NCBI RefSeq assembly: GCF_007990635.1
Contig: NZ_AP019846.1
Location: 1,488,001 to 1,552,000 of the forward strand
Length of the DNA stretch: 64,000 nucleotides
Reading direction: 5' to 3'
Source: Leptotrichia hongkongensis
GTDB taxonomy: Bacteria; Fusobacteriota; Fusobacteriia; Fusobacteriales; Leptotrichiaceae
Positions 27,297 through 39,200 of the stretch are shown piece by piece. The translations under genes were made by a program, and so were the position numbers. Under the pieces are notes generated by a model. It was not told where the DNA came from. It made no database searches and saw nothing but the letters and a program-made list of their open reading frames with translations. Each line of letters begins with the position of its first letter. The first letter of the stretch is position 1.

Positions 27297-29975
27297 TTAT
27301 CCTTTCACCACAATATTAACCAGTTTATTAGGCACAACAATTACCTTGACAACTTCTTTTCCATCAATAAATTTCTGAACTTTTTCTGAAGAAAATGCCA
27401 ATTTTTCAGCGTCATCTTTTGAAATTCCAATTTGTGCAGGAATCATATCCCTAACTTTTCCATTTACTTGTAAAACCAAGTTAAAGTTATTTTCCACAGT
27501 TAATTTTTCATCAAATGTTGGCCATTCTTGCTCAAAAGTAAGAGTTGTATTTCCTAAATCACTCCATAATTCATCCGCCACGTGCGGTGCAAAAGGTGCA
27601 ATTAGTAAAATCACTTTTTCAAGAACTTCGTGCCATACTTTTTTGCTTTCTGACGAAATGTCGTTTTTGTCAATTACATTTTGCTTGTAAGTTGTCATAT
27701 CATTTAGAAGTTCCATTATTGCTGCAATTGCTGTGTTAAAGTGGAAATCATCCTCAATGCTGTCTGTAACTTTTTTTACTGTCTGATGTAATTTTTTCTG
27801 AATTTCCTTGTCTTTTTCACTTCTTGCATCTAAATTAATTCCATAATTATCTTCCTTTGTTGCATTTTTATCAGCAAAATCAGCTGTTGATGAAATTAGC
27901 AGATAAAGTCTGTTTATGAATCTGTAAGCTCCAGCAAGACCGTTCATATTCCATTCCAGCTCTTTTTCAGGCGGTGCGGCAAACAATGTGAACACTCTTG
28001 AAGAGTCAGCTCCGTATTCCTTCACAATTTCTTCTGGATCTACTCCGTTATTTTTAGATTTACTCATTTTTTCAACTTTTGTTGCCAATTCTTCTCCAGT
28101 TTCCTTAGAAACAGGCTTCCCATCCTTCATTTCCACTTCTCTTGGGAACAAATATCTTCTTTCATTTTGAGAATAGTAAGAAGGCCCTAAAACCATTCCC
28201 TGTGTCAATAAACGCTTAAATGGCTCATTTGTGTCAACATATCCTAAATCTCTTAATGATTTGTGGAAAAATCTTGCATAAAGCAAGTGCATTACCGCAT
28301 GCTCAATTCCACCGATATATTGATGAACTGGAGTCCAATTATCTGCATCCTCCTTTTTAAACGGCTCTTTATCATTGTGAGAATCCAAATATCTCAAGTA
28401 ATACCATGAAGAATCAACGAAAGTATCCATTGTATCAGTTTCTCTTCTACCTTTTTTCCCATTTGGCAAAATCACATTTTTAAATTCCTCGGAAGTTTCA
28501 AGTGGATTTCCTTTTCCGTTAAACTCAATATCTGTAGGCAGTTTCACAGGCAAGTTTGCTTCCTCTTCCAAATAAATATTTCCATCTTCATCATAAATCA
28601 CAGGAATTGGTGTCCCCCAGTATCTTTGTCTGCTGATTAACCAGTCATGAAGCCTATAATTTACAGTTGCCTTACCTTTTCCTAATTTTTCCAGTTTTTC
28701 TACAATCTTGATTTTTCCATCTTCATTTGAAATTCCATCAAATTCTCCAGAATTAGTCATAATTCCATTTCCAGTAAAAATATTTTCAAATGTTTCTTCA
28801 AGCGTCAATTTATGCACATTCCCATCTTTATCCACAGGATTTACTACAATTTTAATTGGCAAGTCATATTTTTTCGAAAAAGCCAAGTCTCTTGCATCAT
28901 GGGCAGGCACAGCCATAACCGCTCCAGTTCCATAATCTATTAATACATAGTTTCCAATCCATAAAGGTACTTTTACATTATTTATTGGATTTATAACATA
29001 AAGCCCTGTAAACACACCCTCTTTTTCCTTATCTTCAGCAGTACGGCTAATTTTATCCTCATTAATCATAGCCTCAACTTTTTCCCTAATTTCGGCATTT
29101 TGCTTCAAAATAACTTCTTCTACTAACGGATGTTCAGGTGCCAAAGTCAAGTAAGTCGCCCCAAATAACGTGTCCGCTCTCGTAGTAAACACAGTTATTA
29201 CAACTTCACCTTTTTCATTTTTTACAATATTCTCATTATTCCCTTTATAATCAAAGTCCAAAATAAAGTCTACTTCCGCTCCTGTTGATTTTCCAATCCA
29301 GTTTTTCTGCATAGCAAGCACTTGCTCAGGCCAATGCCCTCTAAGTTCTTCATGTCCTTGCAGTAATTCTTCTGCATATTCTGTAATTTTGAAATACCAT
29401 TGTGAAAGTTCCTTTTGAATTACATCTGTTTTACCGTGACGCCAACATTTTCCACCTTCAACCTGCTCATTTGCAAGTACGGTATTACAGTCAGGACACC
29501 AGTTTACATAAGATTTTTTCTTGTAAACAATCCCTTTTTTATACATTTCAATAAAAAACTTCTGATTCCACTTATAGTATTCTGGAGTATAAGTTCTAAG
29601 TTCCCTGTTCCAGTCATAAGAAAGTCCCATAAGCTTCATCTGTCTTCTCATATTGTCAATATTATCCTTTGTCCATTTTCCAGGATGTGCCCCATTGTCA
29701 ATTGCGGCATTTTCCGCAGGCAGCCCAAAACTGTCCCATCCAAACGGATGCAGCACATTAAACCCTTTCATTTTCTTGTATCTTGCAATCGCATCTCCAA
29801 TCGCATAATTTCTCAAATGCCCAACATGAAGCTTTCCAGATGGATACGCAAACATCTCAAGTACATAATAATTCTCTTTACCATCAACTTTATTTTCCGA
29901 TTTAAAAACATCTCCTTCAAACCATTTATCTTGCCACTTTTTCTCAATTTCCGACGGTTTGTATTCCTTTATCAT
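27297..29975 (-). CDS. leuS: Leucyl-tRNA synthetase
   Basis: Charges tRNA-Leu with leucine in the cytoplasm. The 892-residue class I synthetase has the HIGH motif as HVGH (residues 50-53, within PSGKLHVGHLRNYAIGD) and the KMSKS loop at about 633 (KMSKSKNNGVDPEE). In between are zinc-ribbon cysteines (VNWCPDCNTVLANEQV) and the CP1 editing domain with TTRADTLFGATY. It ends with the anticodon-binding and C-terminal domains (LQVNGKVRDMIPA). Complete. The 29976-30077 gap upstream shows no T-box leader. The ribosome site is GGAGG. Confidence 0.97.
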   Translation of the reverse strand: MIKEYKPSEIEKKWQDKWFEGDVFKSENKVDGKENYYVLEMFAYPSGKLHVGHLRNYAIGDAIARYKKMKGFNVLHPFGWDSFGLPAENAAIDNGAHPGKWTKDNIDNMRRQMKLMGLSYDWNRELRTYTPEYYKWNQKFFIEMYKKGIVYKKKSYVNWCPDCNTVLANEQVEGGKCWRHGKTDVIQKELSQWYFKITEYAEELLQGHEELRGHWPEQVLAMQKNWIGKSTGAEVDFILDFDYKGNNENIVKNEKGEVVITVFTTRADTLFGATYLTLAPEHPLVEEVILKQNAEIREKVEAMINEDKISRTAEDKEKEGVFTGLYVINPINNVKVPLWIGNYVLIDYGTGAVMAVPAHDARDLAFSKKYDLPIKIVVNPVDKDGNVHKLTLEETFENIFTGNGIMTNSGEFDGISNEDGKIKIVEKLEKLGKGKATVNYRLHDWLISRQRYWGTPIPVIYDEDGNIYLEEEANLPVKLPTDIEFNGKGNPLETSEEFKNVILPNGKKGRRETDTMDTFVDSSWYYLRYLDSHNDKEPFKKEDADNWTPVHQYIGGIEHAVMHLLYARFFHKSLRDLGYVDTNEPFKRLLTQGMVLGPSYYSQNERRYLFPREVEMKDGKPVSKETGEELATKVEKMSKSKNNGVDPEEIVKEYGADSSRVFTLFAAPPEKELEWNMNGLAGAYRFINRLYLLISSTADFADKNATKEDNYGINLDARSEKDKEIQKKLHQTVKKVTDSIEDDFHFNTAIAAIMELLNDMTTYKQNVIDKNDISSESKKVWHEVLEKVILLIAPFAPHVADELWSDLGNTTLTFEQEWPTFDEKLTVENNFNLVLQVNGKVRDMIPAQIGISKDDAEKLAFSSEKVQKFIDGKEVVKVIVVPNKLVNIVVKG

Positions 29976-30077
29976 TGTTTTCCTCCATTTTTTAATATTT
30001 AGTTCTATAATATTTTTTATCTTAGTAGTTTATAATGTAATTATTGTACTATATTTTAGGCTTTTTGACAATTAATT

Positions 30078-30236
30078 TTATTTTATGATATCTTTTATAA
30101 TTTTCAAAATATCATTACTTTTTATTTGTTTCCTAAATTTTATATTTATTTCTTTACCATTTATTATTTCAAAAAATTTTAAACACTTTCTATCTTTAAT
30201 TTTCTTCATTATGCTTAATATTTGAAAATAAAACAT
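30078..30236 (-). CDS. Possible small protein downstream of cbiE, 52 aa
   Basis: An open frame beginning with ATG at 30236, seven bases after the cbiE stop, with GGGAG inside the cbiE end as a possible ribosome site. The product is basic and rich in Lys and Ile, with no recognisable motif. It could be a coupled small protein, the tail of a lost gene, or a chance frame in AT-rich DNA; I favour none strongly. A weak hairpin (ATGATAT at 30085-30091 with ATATCAT at 30109-30115) overlaps its end and may be the cbiE terminator. Confidence 0.25.
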   Translation of the reverse strand: MFYFQILSIMKKIKDRKCLKFFEIINGKEINIKFRKQIKSNDILKIIKDIIK

Positions 30237-30243
30237 TTTTCAC

Positions 30244-30885
30244 TTACTCTCCCTTCCCATCCCAATAAATCACAACTACATTCATCTCAAATTTTTTCTC
30301 AACTTTTACCATTTCTTTTACTGATAGTTCCAAAATTTGTTCATTCTCATAAGATAAATTTTCTCCGACAAAAATGATAGAGCTATCCATTCCAGCTTCA
30401 ATCAGTGTTTCCGATATTTTCTGCGGTGTATTTTTGTTATCTGTCAAAAGTCCGATTTTACCAAATTCCCGTAACTTTTCAACATAATCCATTTCTCGTC
30501 CATGAACGCTAGATATAAAAGCATTATTCCAATAATCAGAAATTTTAGCAAACATATATTGAATTGAGGAAATTCCAGGTATTACATTTAGTTCACTAGC
30601 CTCAAAATGTTTTCGCATAAATGTTAGCATACTATAAAAGCCTGTATCTCCTGATAGAATTAGTGACATTTTTTTATCACGGTTTTCTTTTATAAAATCC
30701 AGAACTCGCTGTAAATCAGCATTAATGTAGCAGTATTCTTTGTTTTCTGCATATTTTCCAAGGCTTTCAATATGACGCTTTCCACCGATTATTACATCTG
30801 ATTTTTCGATTTCTTTTAATACAACTGGTAAAGTGTAGTCCAAATTTCCAGGTCCTAATCCAAGTACATTTATTTTATTTTTCAT
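30244..30885 (-). CDS. cbiE: Precorrin-6Y C5,15-methyltransferase subunit CbiE
   Basis: A SAM-dependent tetrapyrrole methylase of 213 residues that methylates the corrin ring at C5 and, with CbiT, C15 during cobalamin synthesis. It has the family start INVLGLGPGNLDYTLP, the GGKRH segment, LSGDTGFYSML (SAM-binding loop) and NVIPGISSIQYMFAKI, and lacks the CbiT domain of fused CobL proteins. No other corrin gene is in the window, so it is an isolated copy here; the rest of the pathway may lie elsewhere, or this may be a remnant. The ribosome site is TAGGAGAG. Confidence 0.88.
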   Translation of the reverse strand: MKNKINVLGLGPGNLDYTLPVVLKEIEKSDVIIGGKRHIESLGKYAENKEYCYINADLQRVLDFIKENRDKKMSLILSGDTGFYSMLTFMRKHFEASELNVIPGISSIQYMFAKISDYWNNAFISSVHGREMDYVEKLREFGKIGLLTDNKNTPQKISETLIEAGMDSSIIFVGENLSYENEQILELSVKEMVKVEKKFEMNVVVIYWDGKGE

Positions 30886-30960
30886 TTTCTCTCCTAAACA
30901 AATTTTTATTATTTCTATTTTTATCTGTATTTATTATACCCTATATAAATAAAAAGTTAA

Positions 30961-30991
30961 AGAAAAAGACTGTTTTTTTCACAGTCTTTTA
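30961..30991 (-). terminator. Terminator of the SemiSWEET gene
   Basis: Perfect 10-bp stem AAAAGACTGT with ACAGTCTTTT (30981-30990) and a T-rich tail on the minus strand, 14 bases past the stop codon. Confidence 0.88.
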
Positions 30992-31004
30992 AAGTTATTT
31001 TTTA

Positions 31005-31268
31005 TTAAAGTGCTGTAATAAAAGTCAAAAATCCTAGTATTACTCCTGCTGCATTTGGCACAATTAAAATATAATCTTTTTTAGGTTCTTTAGTCCATCC
31101 GTAAATTACCCATATCAAACATGAAATTGAGGCAGTAAGAGGTTGCCACGGCTGCGCTTTTTGTCCACCTATATTGGCAATAATCTGTGGAATATACGTT
31201 ATGAATACAAATACTCCAATAAATGCCCCTATTGAGCCAACGATTGTGTTGATTTTCTTTTTGTTCAT
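31005..31268 (-). CDS. SemiSWEET sugar transporter
   Basis: An 87-residue inner-membrane protein with three predicted helices (about 8-27, 42-60 and 66-85), the half-size bacterial form of SWEET sugar transporters that works as a dimer. The PQ-loop TYIPQI at residues 24-29, the QPLTASISCLIWVIYGW helix and the Asn in helix 3 (IVPNAAGVILGF) are the family marks. It facilitates movement of a mono- or disaccharide. It is divergent from glpK, and the two promoters share a 130-bp gap. AAGGAGG precedes the ATG. Confidence 0.9.
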   Translation of the reverse strand: MNKKKINTIVGSIGAFIGVFVFITYIPQIIANIGGQKAQPWQPLTASISCLIWVIYGWTKEPKKDYILIVPNAAGVILGFLTFITAL

Positions 31269-31355
31269 TTTTCCCTCCTTGTGTTTAAAAAATTTAGTAA
31301 TTTTTGATGTGTTTTATATTATATCACAGATTCCATCGCTTTACAAATTAAAAAT

Positions 31356-31383
31356 TTGACAAATATTTTTCTCAAGATATAAT
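31356..31383 (+). promoter_or_regulatory. Sigma70 promoter of glpK
   Basis: Perfect TTGACA (31356-31361) and TATAAT (31378-31383) with a 16-base spacer, 18 bases ahead of the start codon. AAGGAGG lies between. The 5-prime leader is very short, so no riboswitch fits. Confidence 0.85.
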
Positions 31384-31392
31384 TTATTATAA

Positions 31393-32919
<1,527 letters not shown>

Positions 32920-32933
32920 CAAATAACAAATAC

Positions 32934-32972
32934 AAAAAAACAGTGAAAGTAAAATTCCACTGTTTTTCTTTT
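32934..32972. terminator. Bidirectional terminator between glpK and clcA
   Basis: AAAAACAGTG (32936-32945) pairs with CACTGTTTTT (32958-32967). T-runs follow on both strands, so it can end both convergent transcripts. Confidence 0.85.
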
Positions 32973-32990
32973 TCCAAGCATATTATTTTT

Positions 32991-34673
32991 TTAATCTACT
33001 ATTTTCATTCCTCTCTCCCTCAGTTCTCCAGCATACTCCTGTGCCGTCCTGTAATCTGTAATAATCACAAGCTGATTACCGCTCTGAATCAATGTATCTC
33101 CTCGTGCGATACTATCCTTCCCAGCTTTACGCACACTCACGATTAACAGATTTTCTGGTAATTTAAGCTCTTTTACCATTTTATTGTCAAATTCGGAATT
33201 TGATCCGACAGGAATTAAAAGTGTTACTATCTTGTCTTTTACATTTTTCCCATCTGGCTTTATACCAATTTCGATTTTTTTATTTTTCCACCATTTTTCC
33301 AATATTTCCAATCTTTTAGCACGTTTCTGTATTCTTCTCTTTTCCTTATCTTCTTCTAAAATTTCCTTATGAAACATATTAAAATAAAGTCTTTCATAAA
33401 TTGGCTCCATTTTAAGCAATTCAGTAAAAATATAAGTTATTGTGCAAACAATTATTAGCATATAAAGATATGAAAAGTTACCTGTCATTTCCAAAATTAA
33501 TGTGATTCCAGTTATTGGAGCTCTAACAACTGCTGTAAAATATGCAGCCATTCCAAGCAGCATAAAATGTACAATTATCTCATTTGGAACTGAAAAATAA
33601 TTATTTAATATTTCACCATAAACTTTTCCTATCAAAGCTCCTACTACAAGCATTGGCAAGAAAATTCCTCCTGGTGCTCCTGTCGCATAACAAAACATTG
33701 TATAAAAGAATTTAAGAAGTAAAATTATAATGATTGTTTTTAACATTACATTTTTTCCAAACATTTCCTCTATAAGTTCATGTCCTCCGCCTGTAATATC
33801 CCTAAAAAATACTGCTACAATATACGCCATTATCATAAATATTGATATTTTTATATATTTATTCAATTTCAGATTTCTATAATGTTTTTGAGTTAAAAGC
33901 AGAAAGTAGCTAAATGCTTTTCCAGTAACTGTAATTATAACGCAAAAAACAACTGTTATAATTGCAAATATATAATACGGTATGCCTTCTGGAAGCACAA
34001 AATTGTATTGAAAAGAAGTTTGCGAGCCTAAAATCATTCTTGAAACATAATTTGAAGTTCCACTTGCTACAAGAGTACAGATTAATAGTAATGGCGAGAA
34101 AAATTTGTGAAGTTCCTCAAGAGAAAAAATCACTCCTGCAAGCGGTGCATTAAATGTTGAGGAAATTCCAGCACTTGCTCCACATGTTACCAAATACTTT
34201 TCTTCCACTTCAGAGCGTTTCGTAAGTTCCTTCACCCCAGAACCAACCAAAGATCCTAAATGTACTGAAGGTCCTTCACGGCCCATAGACATTCCTGCTC
34301 CTATTGCTAATATTCCTCCTACAAATTTTGTAATAAGTTCCCCAAACCATCTAAACTTTACCTTTTTCGTAAGCAGTCCGCTAACTTGCGGAATTCCACT
34401 TCCACTAATTAATGGATATTTTGTAAGCATAAATTGTATGGCTAATCCCATAATAATAAAGATTGCTATTCCAATAGCTATTTTATAAAATTCTAGATTT
34501 GTTGTAAAAAATTCTCTAAAAATCGACATCTTTTTTAATATTAATGTATATGTCCCCACGATAATTCCAGAAAAAATTCCTACTAGAAAACACAGGAATA
34601 TTAGTATTACATTATTTCTCCTTGACTTTAACGAATTTATATCTCTTAGCTCATGTAAAACATCTTTTGCCAT
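32991..34673 (-). CDS. clcA: ClC-family chloride channel/exchanger with C-terminal TrkA-C domain
   Basis: A membrane protein of about 560 residues. The ClC core has the anion-selectivity motifs in order: GSGIPQVSG, GREGPSVHLGS (with the gating glutamate), and GAPGGIFLPMLVVGA near the end of the core. About ten hydrophobic helices run from residue 22 to about 430. After a basic linker (about 440-480) a soluble 75-residue RCK_C/TrkA-C domain follows. The glutamate in GREGP suggests a Cl-/H+ exchanger. The ATG at 34673 has AAGGA upstream; an earlier start at 34706 overlaps apbE and lacks a site. Confidence 0.9.
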   Translation of the reverse strand: MAKDVLHELRDINSLKSRRNNVILIFLCFLVGIFSGIIVGTYTLILKKMSIFREFFTTNLEFYKIAIGIAIFIIMGLAIQFMLTKYPLISGSGIPQVSGLLTKKVKFRWFGELITKFVGGILAIGAGMSMGREGPSVHLGSLVGSGVKELTKRSEVEEKYLVTCGASAGISSTFNAPLAGVIFSLEELHKFFSPLLLICTLVASGTSNYVSRMILGSQTSFQYNFVLPEGIPYYIFAIITVVFCVIITVTGKAFSYFLLLTQKHYRNLKLNKYIKISIFMIMAYIVAVFFRDITGGGHELIEEMFGKNVMLKTIIIILLLKFFYTMFCYATGAPGGIFLPMLVVGALIGKVYGEILNNYFSVPNEIIVHFMLLGMAAYFTAVVRAPITGITLILEMTGNFSYLYMLIIVCTITYIFTELLKMEPIYERLYFNMFHKEILEEDKEKRRIQKRAKRLEILEKWWKNKKIEIGIKPDGKNVKDKIVTLLIPVGSNSEFDNKMVKELKLPENLLIVSVRKAGKDSIARGDTLIQSGNQLVIITDYRTAQEYAGELRERGMKIVD

Positions 34674-34693
34674 TTTATTTCCTTCTTCCTTTT

Positions 34694-35671
34694 TTATTTT
34701 CCACAAAAATATTTTTCCATATTAAAATAAAATATCTTTCCTATATTATTAATCAAAAATCCTGAAATATCCATCTCTTTAGATAGTTTTTCCATAATTT
34801 CATAAAATTTTTGTGGTGTCTGATTATATAGTCCTGTCGAAATAATATCTCCAAAAAAAGCACTTTTTGTAATTACTCCAACTTGTTTATTTTGAGATGG
34901 AAATCCAGTTTTAGGACTTATAATGTGTCCGTATTTTTCGTTATTTATCAAAAGATATGTATTTTTCTGATTAGATGTGGAATAACTTGTATCTTTTATC
35001 TTTATTTCAAATAAATCATTATCTTTATTTTCTTCATTACATTCATATTTTGTTATTCTTACAGGCATTCCATTTATATTTCTTAATATTTCCTTCTCAT
35101 CTTCAGGATTTTCAGCAATAATCCCCCATTCATTAATTGCAATAATACTGCTTCCGCCAGCATTTACAATTGCGTCCTTTATCCCGATTTTTTTCATTTC
35201 CTGAACCATTTTTTCTATCGCATACGCCTTTATAAATGAACCTGTTATAATTTCCTGATTCTTTTCAATTTTTATCCGCTTTTTCTTTTTGTCAATAATT
35301 ATCTTTTTATAATCCACAAGCCTTTTCGCTTTTTTTATTTTATCAAAAGATGGCAAAATGGGGGTTTGTTTATAAAAACCCCACAGTCTTATAAGAGGCA
35401 TTATTGTAATGTCGTACTCTCCACCAATAATTTTTGATAAATGAATAATTTTATTCAAAATACTTATAGTTTCATTATTTACTTTTACAAAATGCCCACT
35501 ATTTTTATTTATTTTATCAATATAAGAATTTTCAGCATAAGAATTATACTTTTCATTCACATCTTCTAAAATTCCAAATAACCTGTCAAAAACAGAATCA
35601 TCATAGCTTTCAGGTATTTTAATTTTTATATCCGAATGAAATAAAAAACGTACTTGAACCTTATACATCAT
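34694..35671 (-). CDS. ApbE-family FAD:protein FMN transferase
   Basis: ApbE enzymes transfer FMN from FAD onto a Thr or Ser of target proteins. The 325-residue product shows the family order: NEKYNSYAENSYIDKIN, GGEYDITIMPLIRLWGF, the ITGSFIKAYAIEK helix (normally GGIAKGYA, here with Ala for Gly), the NAGGSSIIAI strand, and GHIISPKTGFPS with SFFGDIISTGLY, the Mg/FAD region. No signal peptide or lipobox is visible, unlike many periplasmic ApbE proteins. It starts eight bases after a secreted protein with repeated SEKATLS motifs, which could be its target. The family call is firm; the target is inference. Confidence 0.87.
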   Translation of the reverse strand: MMYKVQVRFLFHSDIKIKIPESYDDSVFDRLFGILEDVNEKYNSYAENSYIDKINKNSGHFVKVNNETISILNKIIHLSKIIGGEYDITIMPLIRLWGFYKQTPILPSFDKIKKAKRLVDYKKIIIDKKKKRIKIEKNQEIITGSFIKAYAIEKMVQEMKKIGIKDAIVNAGGSSIIAINEWGIIAENPEDEKEILRNINGMPVRITKYECNEENKDNDLFEIKIKDTSYSTSNQKNTYLLINNEKYGHIISPKTGFPSQNKQVGVITKSAFFGDIISTGLYNQTPQKFYEIMEKLSKEMDISGFLINNIGKIFYFNMEKYFCGK

Positions 35672-35679
35672 GTTTTCAC

Positions 35680-36240
35680 CTAATTTCCACCTGATAAAGT
35701 TGCTTTTTCACTTGATTTACTTTCTTTCTTAGTTTTAGTCTCTTCTTTATTTTTTGTATTAAGCTTGTATTGGCTTTCTACATTTTTATTTGTTTTTAGA
35801 CTATTATCCTCAGTTAATTTTTTATTATTTTTTAAATTTTGGTTTTTCCTATCTTGAGACGAATTTTCAGTTTTATCTTTGCTGATATTTTTCTCTCTGT
35901 CCTTTGTTTCTGAATTTTTATCAGATTTATTGTTTTTGGTATCATCTGTATTATTTTGAACTGCAGTTTTAGCTGGCTGAGGCTGCGGTACTGATTTTAT
36001 TTCAGCCATAACTTCTGTATTCTGAACCTTTTGCGTTGGATTATTTCCTGCAGATAAAGTTGCTTTTTCACTGCTTTTACCTTCTTTATCCGCTTTACTT
36101 GACGAAGAAGACGCTTTCTCGCTAGATTTTCCTTCTACAACTGTTTTTTGCTTACTATTTTTTACAAATTGCTTATAATTTCCAAAAGCAATTAAAGAAA
36201 CAGCACCTAAAAATAGCGCTATTTTTTTCTTATTATTCAT
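35680..36240 (-). CDS. Small exported Lys/Ser/Asn-rich repeat protein, possible flavinylation substrate
   Basis: Unrecognised 186-residue protein. An N-terminal hydrophobic segment (residues 7-20, IALFLGAVSLIAFG) after NNKKK acts as a signal or anchor; the rest is charged and looks disordered. A motif recurs three times: KSSEKASSS at about 38-46, KSSEKATLSAGN at 55-66 and KSSEKATLSGGN at 175-186, the last forming the exact C-terminus. The DNA of the last two copies shares about 20 bp. The A-T-L-S core resembles the SGATxT site that ApbE flavinylates in NqrC and RnfG, except that Lys replaces Gly, and an apbE gene follows eight bases later. Function unproven; it could instead be an anchoring or spacer protein. 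Confidence 0.7.
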   Translation of the reverse strand: MNNKKKIALFLGAVSLIAFGNYKQFVKNSKQKTVVEGKSSEKASSSSSKADKEGKSSEKATLSAGNNPTQKVQNTEVMAEIKSVPQPQPAKTAVQNNTDDTKNNKSDKNSETKDREKNISKDKTENSSQDRKNQNLKNNKKLTEDNSLKTNKNVESQYKLNTKNKEETKTKKESKSSEKATLSGGN

Positions 36241-36254
36241 AAATACTCCTTATT

Positions 36255-39200
36255 TTAATTATTTCCTTCACTTGATAAAATTTCAATCATACAACACACT
36301 AAACTTAATATTCTCTTCGGAATTTCCTTTAGTTTTAACAGTTTTATATCCTGACTTTCCAATGTTTTTTCATATTGAACTACTGGACTTCCTTTAAAGA
36401 ATACTATTTTTTCGGTTTTTAATTTTTTTGTATAATCTCCTGAAAAAAATGAATTTGTTAAAATGACAGCTGTTATATCTGTGTTTTTATCAATATAATG
36501 AATTCCATATCCTTTTCCGTCATTTCCATAATTTATCTCAAAATCAAGTTTTGGACTTTCTTTCCGTAATGTCTTTACTAAAAACTCTTTTTCATTATAA
36601 TCTAAAATTTCTATTTTTTCCTTTTTTTCTTCTGTAAGTTTGTAAAAAGGAATGTTTATTTGATTTATTGGCTGAAGTATTTTTTTATTATTAAAATACA
36701 TTTTCCAGTATTCCCTCTCTTCTTCTTTTAATTTGGGAAAATATACAAGATTTACAAAATTATTTTGATTCAATTGATATTCCTTTTCATTAATTGATTC
36801 AAAAATATTATTTTCTGTATATCTAAAAGTACTTACAGTGTTATTTTTCTCATCTATTTCTTTCCAAAGAAGAAATATTGCAAATTTTTGCATAATTGGA
36901 TTTTTTATAAAAATTTCCTTCCATTTTTCTGCTTTCCATTTTCTTTGTGTAAATAGTGCCTTTAATAAATTATTTCTCTGAACTGATGATATTTCTTTCA
37001 ACTGTTTTTTTATATATTTCAATTCTCTTTTATATTCTTCCAATATTTCATTATCAATATTTCTTTTTTTACTCACTTTTGGAAATGATTTTATTTCTTT
37101 ATTATTATTTTCATCATAAAGAATAACTTTCTGAGGAATTTTTGCAATATCAAGCTCAATTTTTATTCTCTTATCCCCATAAGTAAATATTTTTGTCCTA
37201 TCCATCTCAAAGTTAAAATCTGGAACTAAAATGTCATTTAATTCATCACGTGTCATTCCTTGTTTTTGTGAAATAAGTTCCAATGCCTCGTTAGCCGCCA
37301 TTTTTATTCTTTTATCTTTATAGTTTAATATGAAGCTGTTTAATAATATCCCCACTTGCTTAACTTCTTCACGCAACGATAAAACTCTTATTCCATAAGC
37401 TGCAACTGCAATCTTATTATACTCACTGACAAGCATGTCGACTATCTCTATTATTTCATCAAGTTGTTTAATGCTAGCAGTCTTTATTAACGGTATAAAG
37501 ATATTTTTATACTTTGGATTAAACATATGAACTTTCCATCTGTCAAAAATCTTTTTAACAAATTTTCTCAAATCTTTTTTCTGTGCTATTTCTTCAATTT
37601 TATTGCAAACATCAATACTTCTGATATCTTTTGCGAGTATATATTCTGATATATAAAATTTCATTAATTTTGCAGGAATTTTTTTATCACTGTCCTTTAT
37701 TCTTATCATTCCATAATCTACTTCTGCACTAAATACTGCGTTTTCCTCATGCTTTTCAAGACAGATGCTATCAGCATATTCAAAAATTTCTTTTGAATCC
37801 ATTAAATTTCTTAATCCCTTTTGAGCTTCCACATTATCCCAATATTTTACTAATCTTTCTGCAATGTGTGAAGCAGGAAAAATTTGTTTTTCAACAATTT
37901 TCTCTATTTCATTTTTTGCGTCAAGCCTTCTTCTTAAAATTTTTTCAATCTGATGCCCTACATATTCATTTGCATTCAATAGTAATTTAGGTAATTCTGA
38001 ATAATCAAATCCATTATCTTTTAAATATAAAATATTTACATAATTTTCGATTTCTTTTGATAATTCTACCCCTTTTTCAAAAATTTTATACAATTCTTTT
38101 TCATGCTCGTGCAAAATTCCATCCAAATTTTATTATTTTTATTATCAAAACCTTTTCTCTCAATATATTCAAAATACTTTCTGTTTATAAAATCCAATCT
38201 TAGCCCATAATTCCACATTTCATTTAATATATCCCTTAAGCCAGATATTCCATAAATTACATCGTATCTTAAAAATATATCTTTAAATAGATTAATCTCT
38301 TTTGTGCTATTTATAAGAAATTGAAAAACTTTTTTATATTTATCAGAATATTTAAAAAGCGAAAATATTATTTTATCCTTTTCCGCTAAAATATTTACTG
38401 GCTTATATCCCAAACATTCGATGGTAATACTTTCCCAATCAATATTCTCTTTTTCCAAAAATCCAAGATTTCTAAATTTACTCGGGTGCCATTTCCAGGC
38501 TTTTTCTTCAAATAGTTCTTTTAAATCTCTGATTAATATCTCTTCAGACATTGCTAATAATCTTTGCTGATCTTTTTTATTAATTAAATTTTCTCTTATA
38601 AAAAAATGTAGCAAAAATGAGTATTCTAATTTATTTTCTTCAAGATTGTCATTTAAAAATTCTTTTGCACTTTCTAAATCTTCCTTTATTGTATCCAAAA
38701 ACAAATCATACATCTTTTTAGAACGCTCAAAATTATTAAAAATAACATTAAGACCATAGTTTACAAGTAAATAAAGCCTTTGCTTTTGTGAGAAATTATA
38801 TTTTTAAAATTTTTTCCAATTTTTCAAACATTTTATTTCGATAATAATAATTGTTGTTCGTTGAAGAAAACTCAATTTCAGAAAACATAATAAACAGCTC
38901 AATTCCTTCAGAAACAACTTCTGAAACTGCTTTATTTTCGCTCAAAATTTCAAAAACTTTTTCCATATATTTTCTTACTTTTTCAATATTTAAAATTTTC
39001 ATATTTTGAAAATATCTTTTAAAATTTTTATTGTCGAGATGTTTTGAAAATATTTTATTAATTTTATATTTTTCAATTTTATCTGCAATATATCTTATAA
39101 AAATATTATCAAGCTTTTGTATTTCTTCTATATTTTCAGACTTTTTCTCACATTTTAATATAACATTTTTAACAGTTATCAAAATTCCTAATTTTATCAA

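Noticed and set aside
29976-30243. T-box leader upstream of leuS
   Set aside because: No T-box consensus, specifier stem or antiterminator is visible, and the gap is short.
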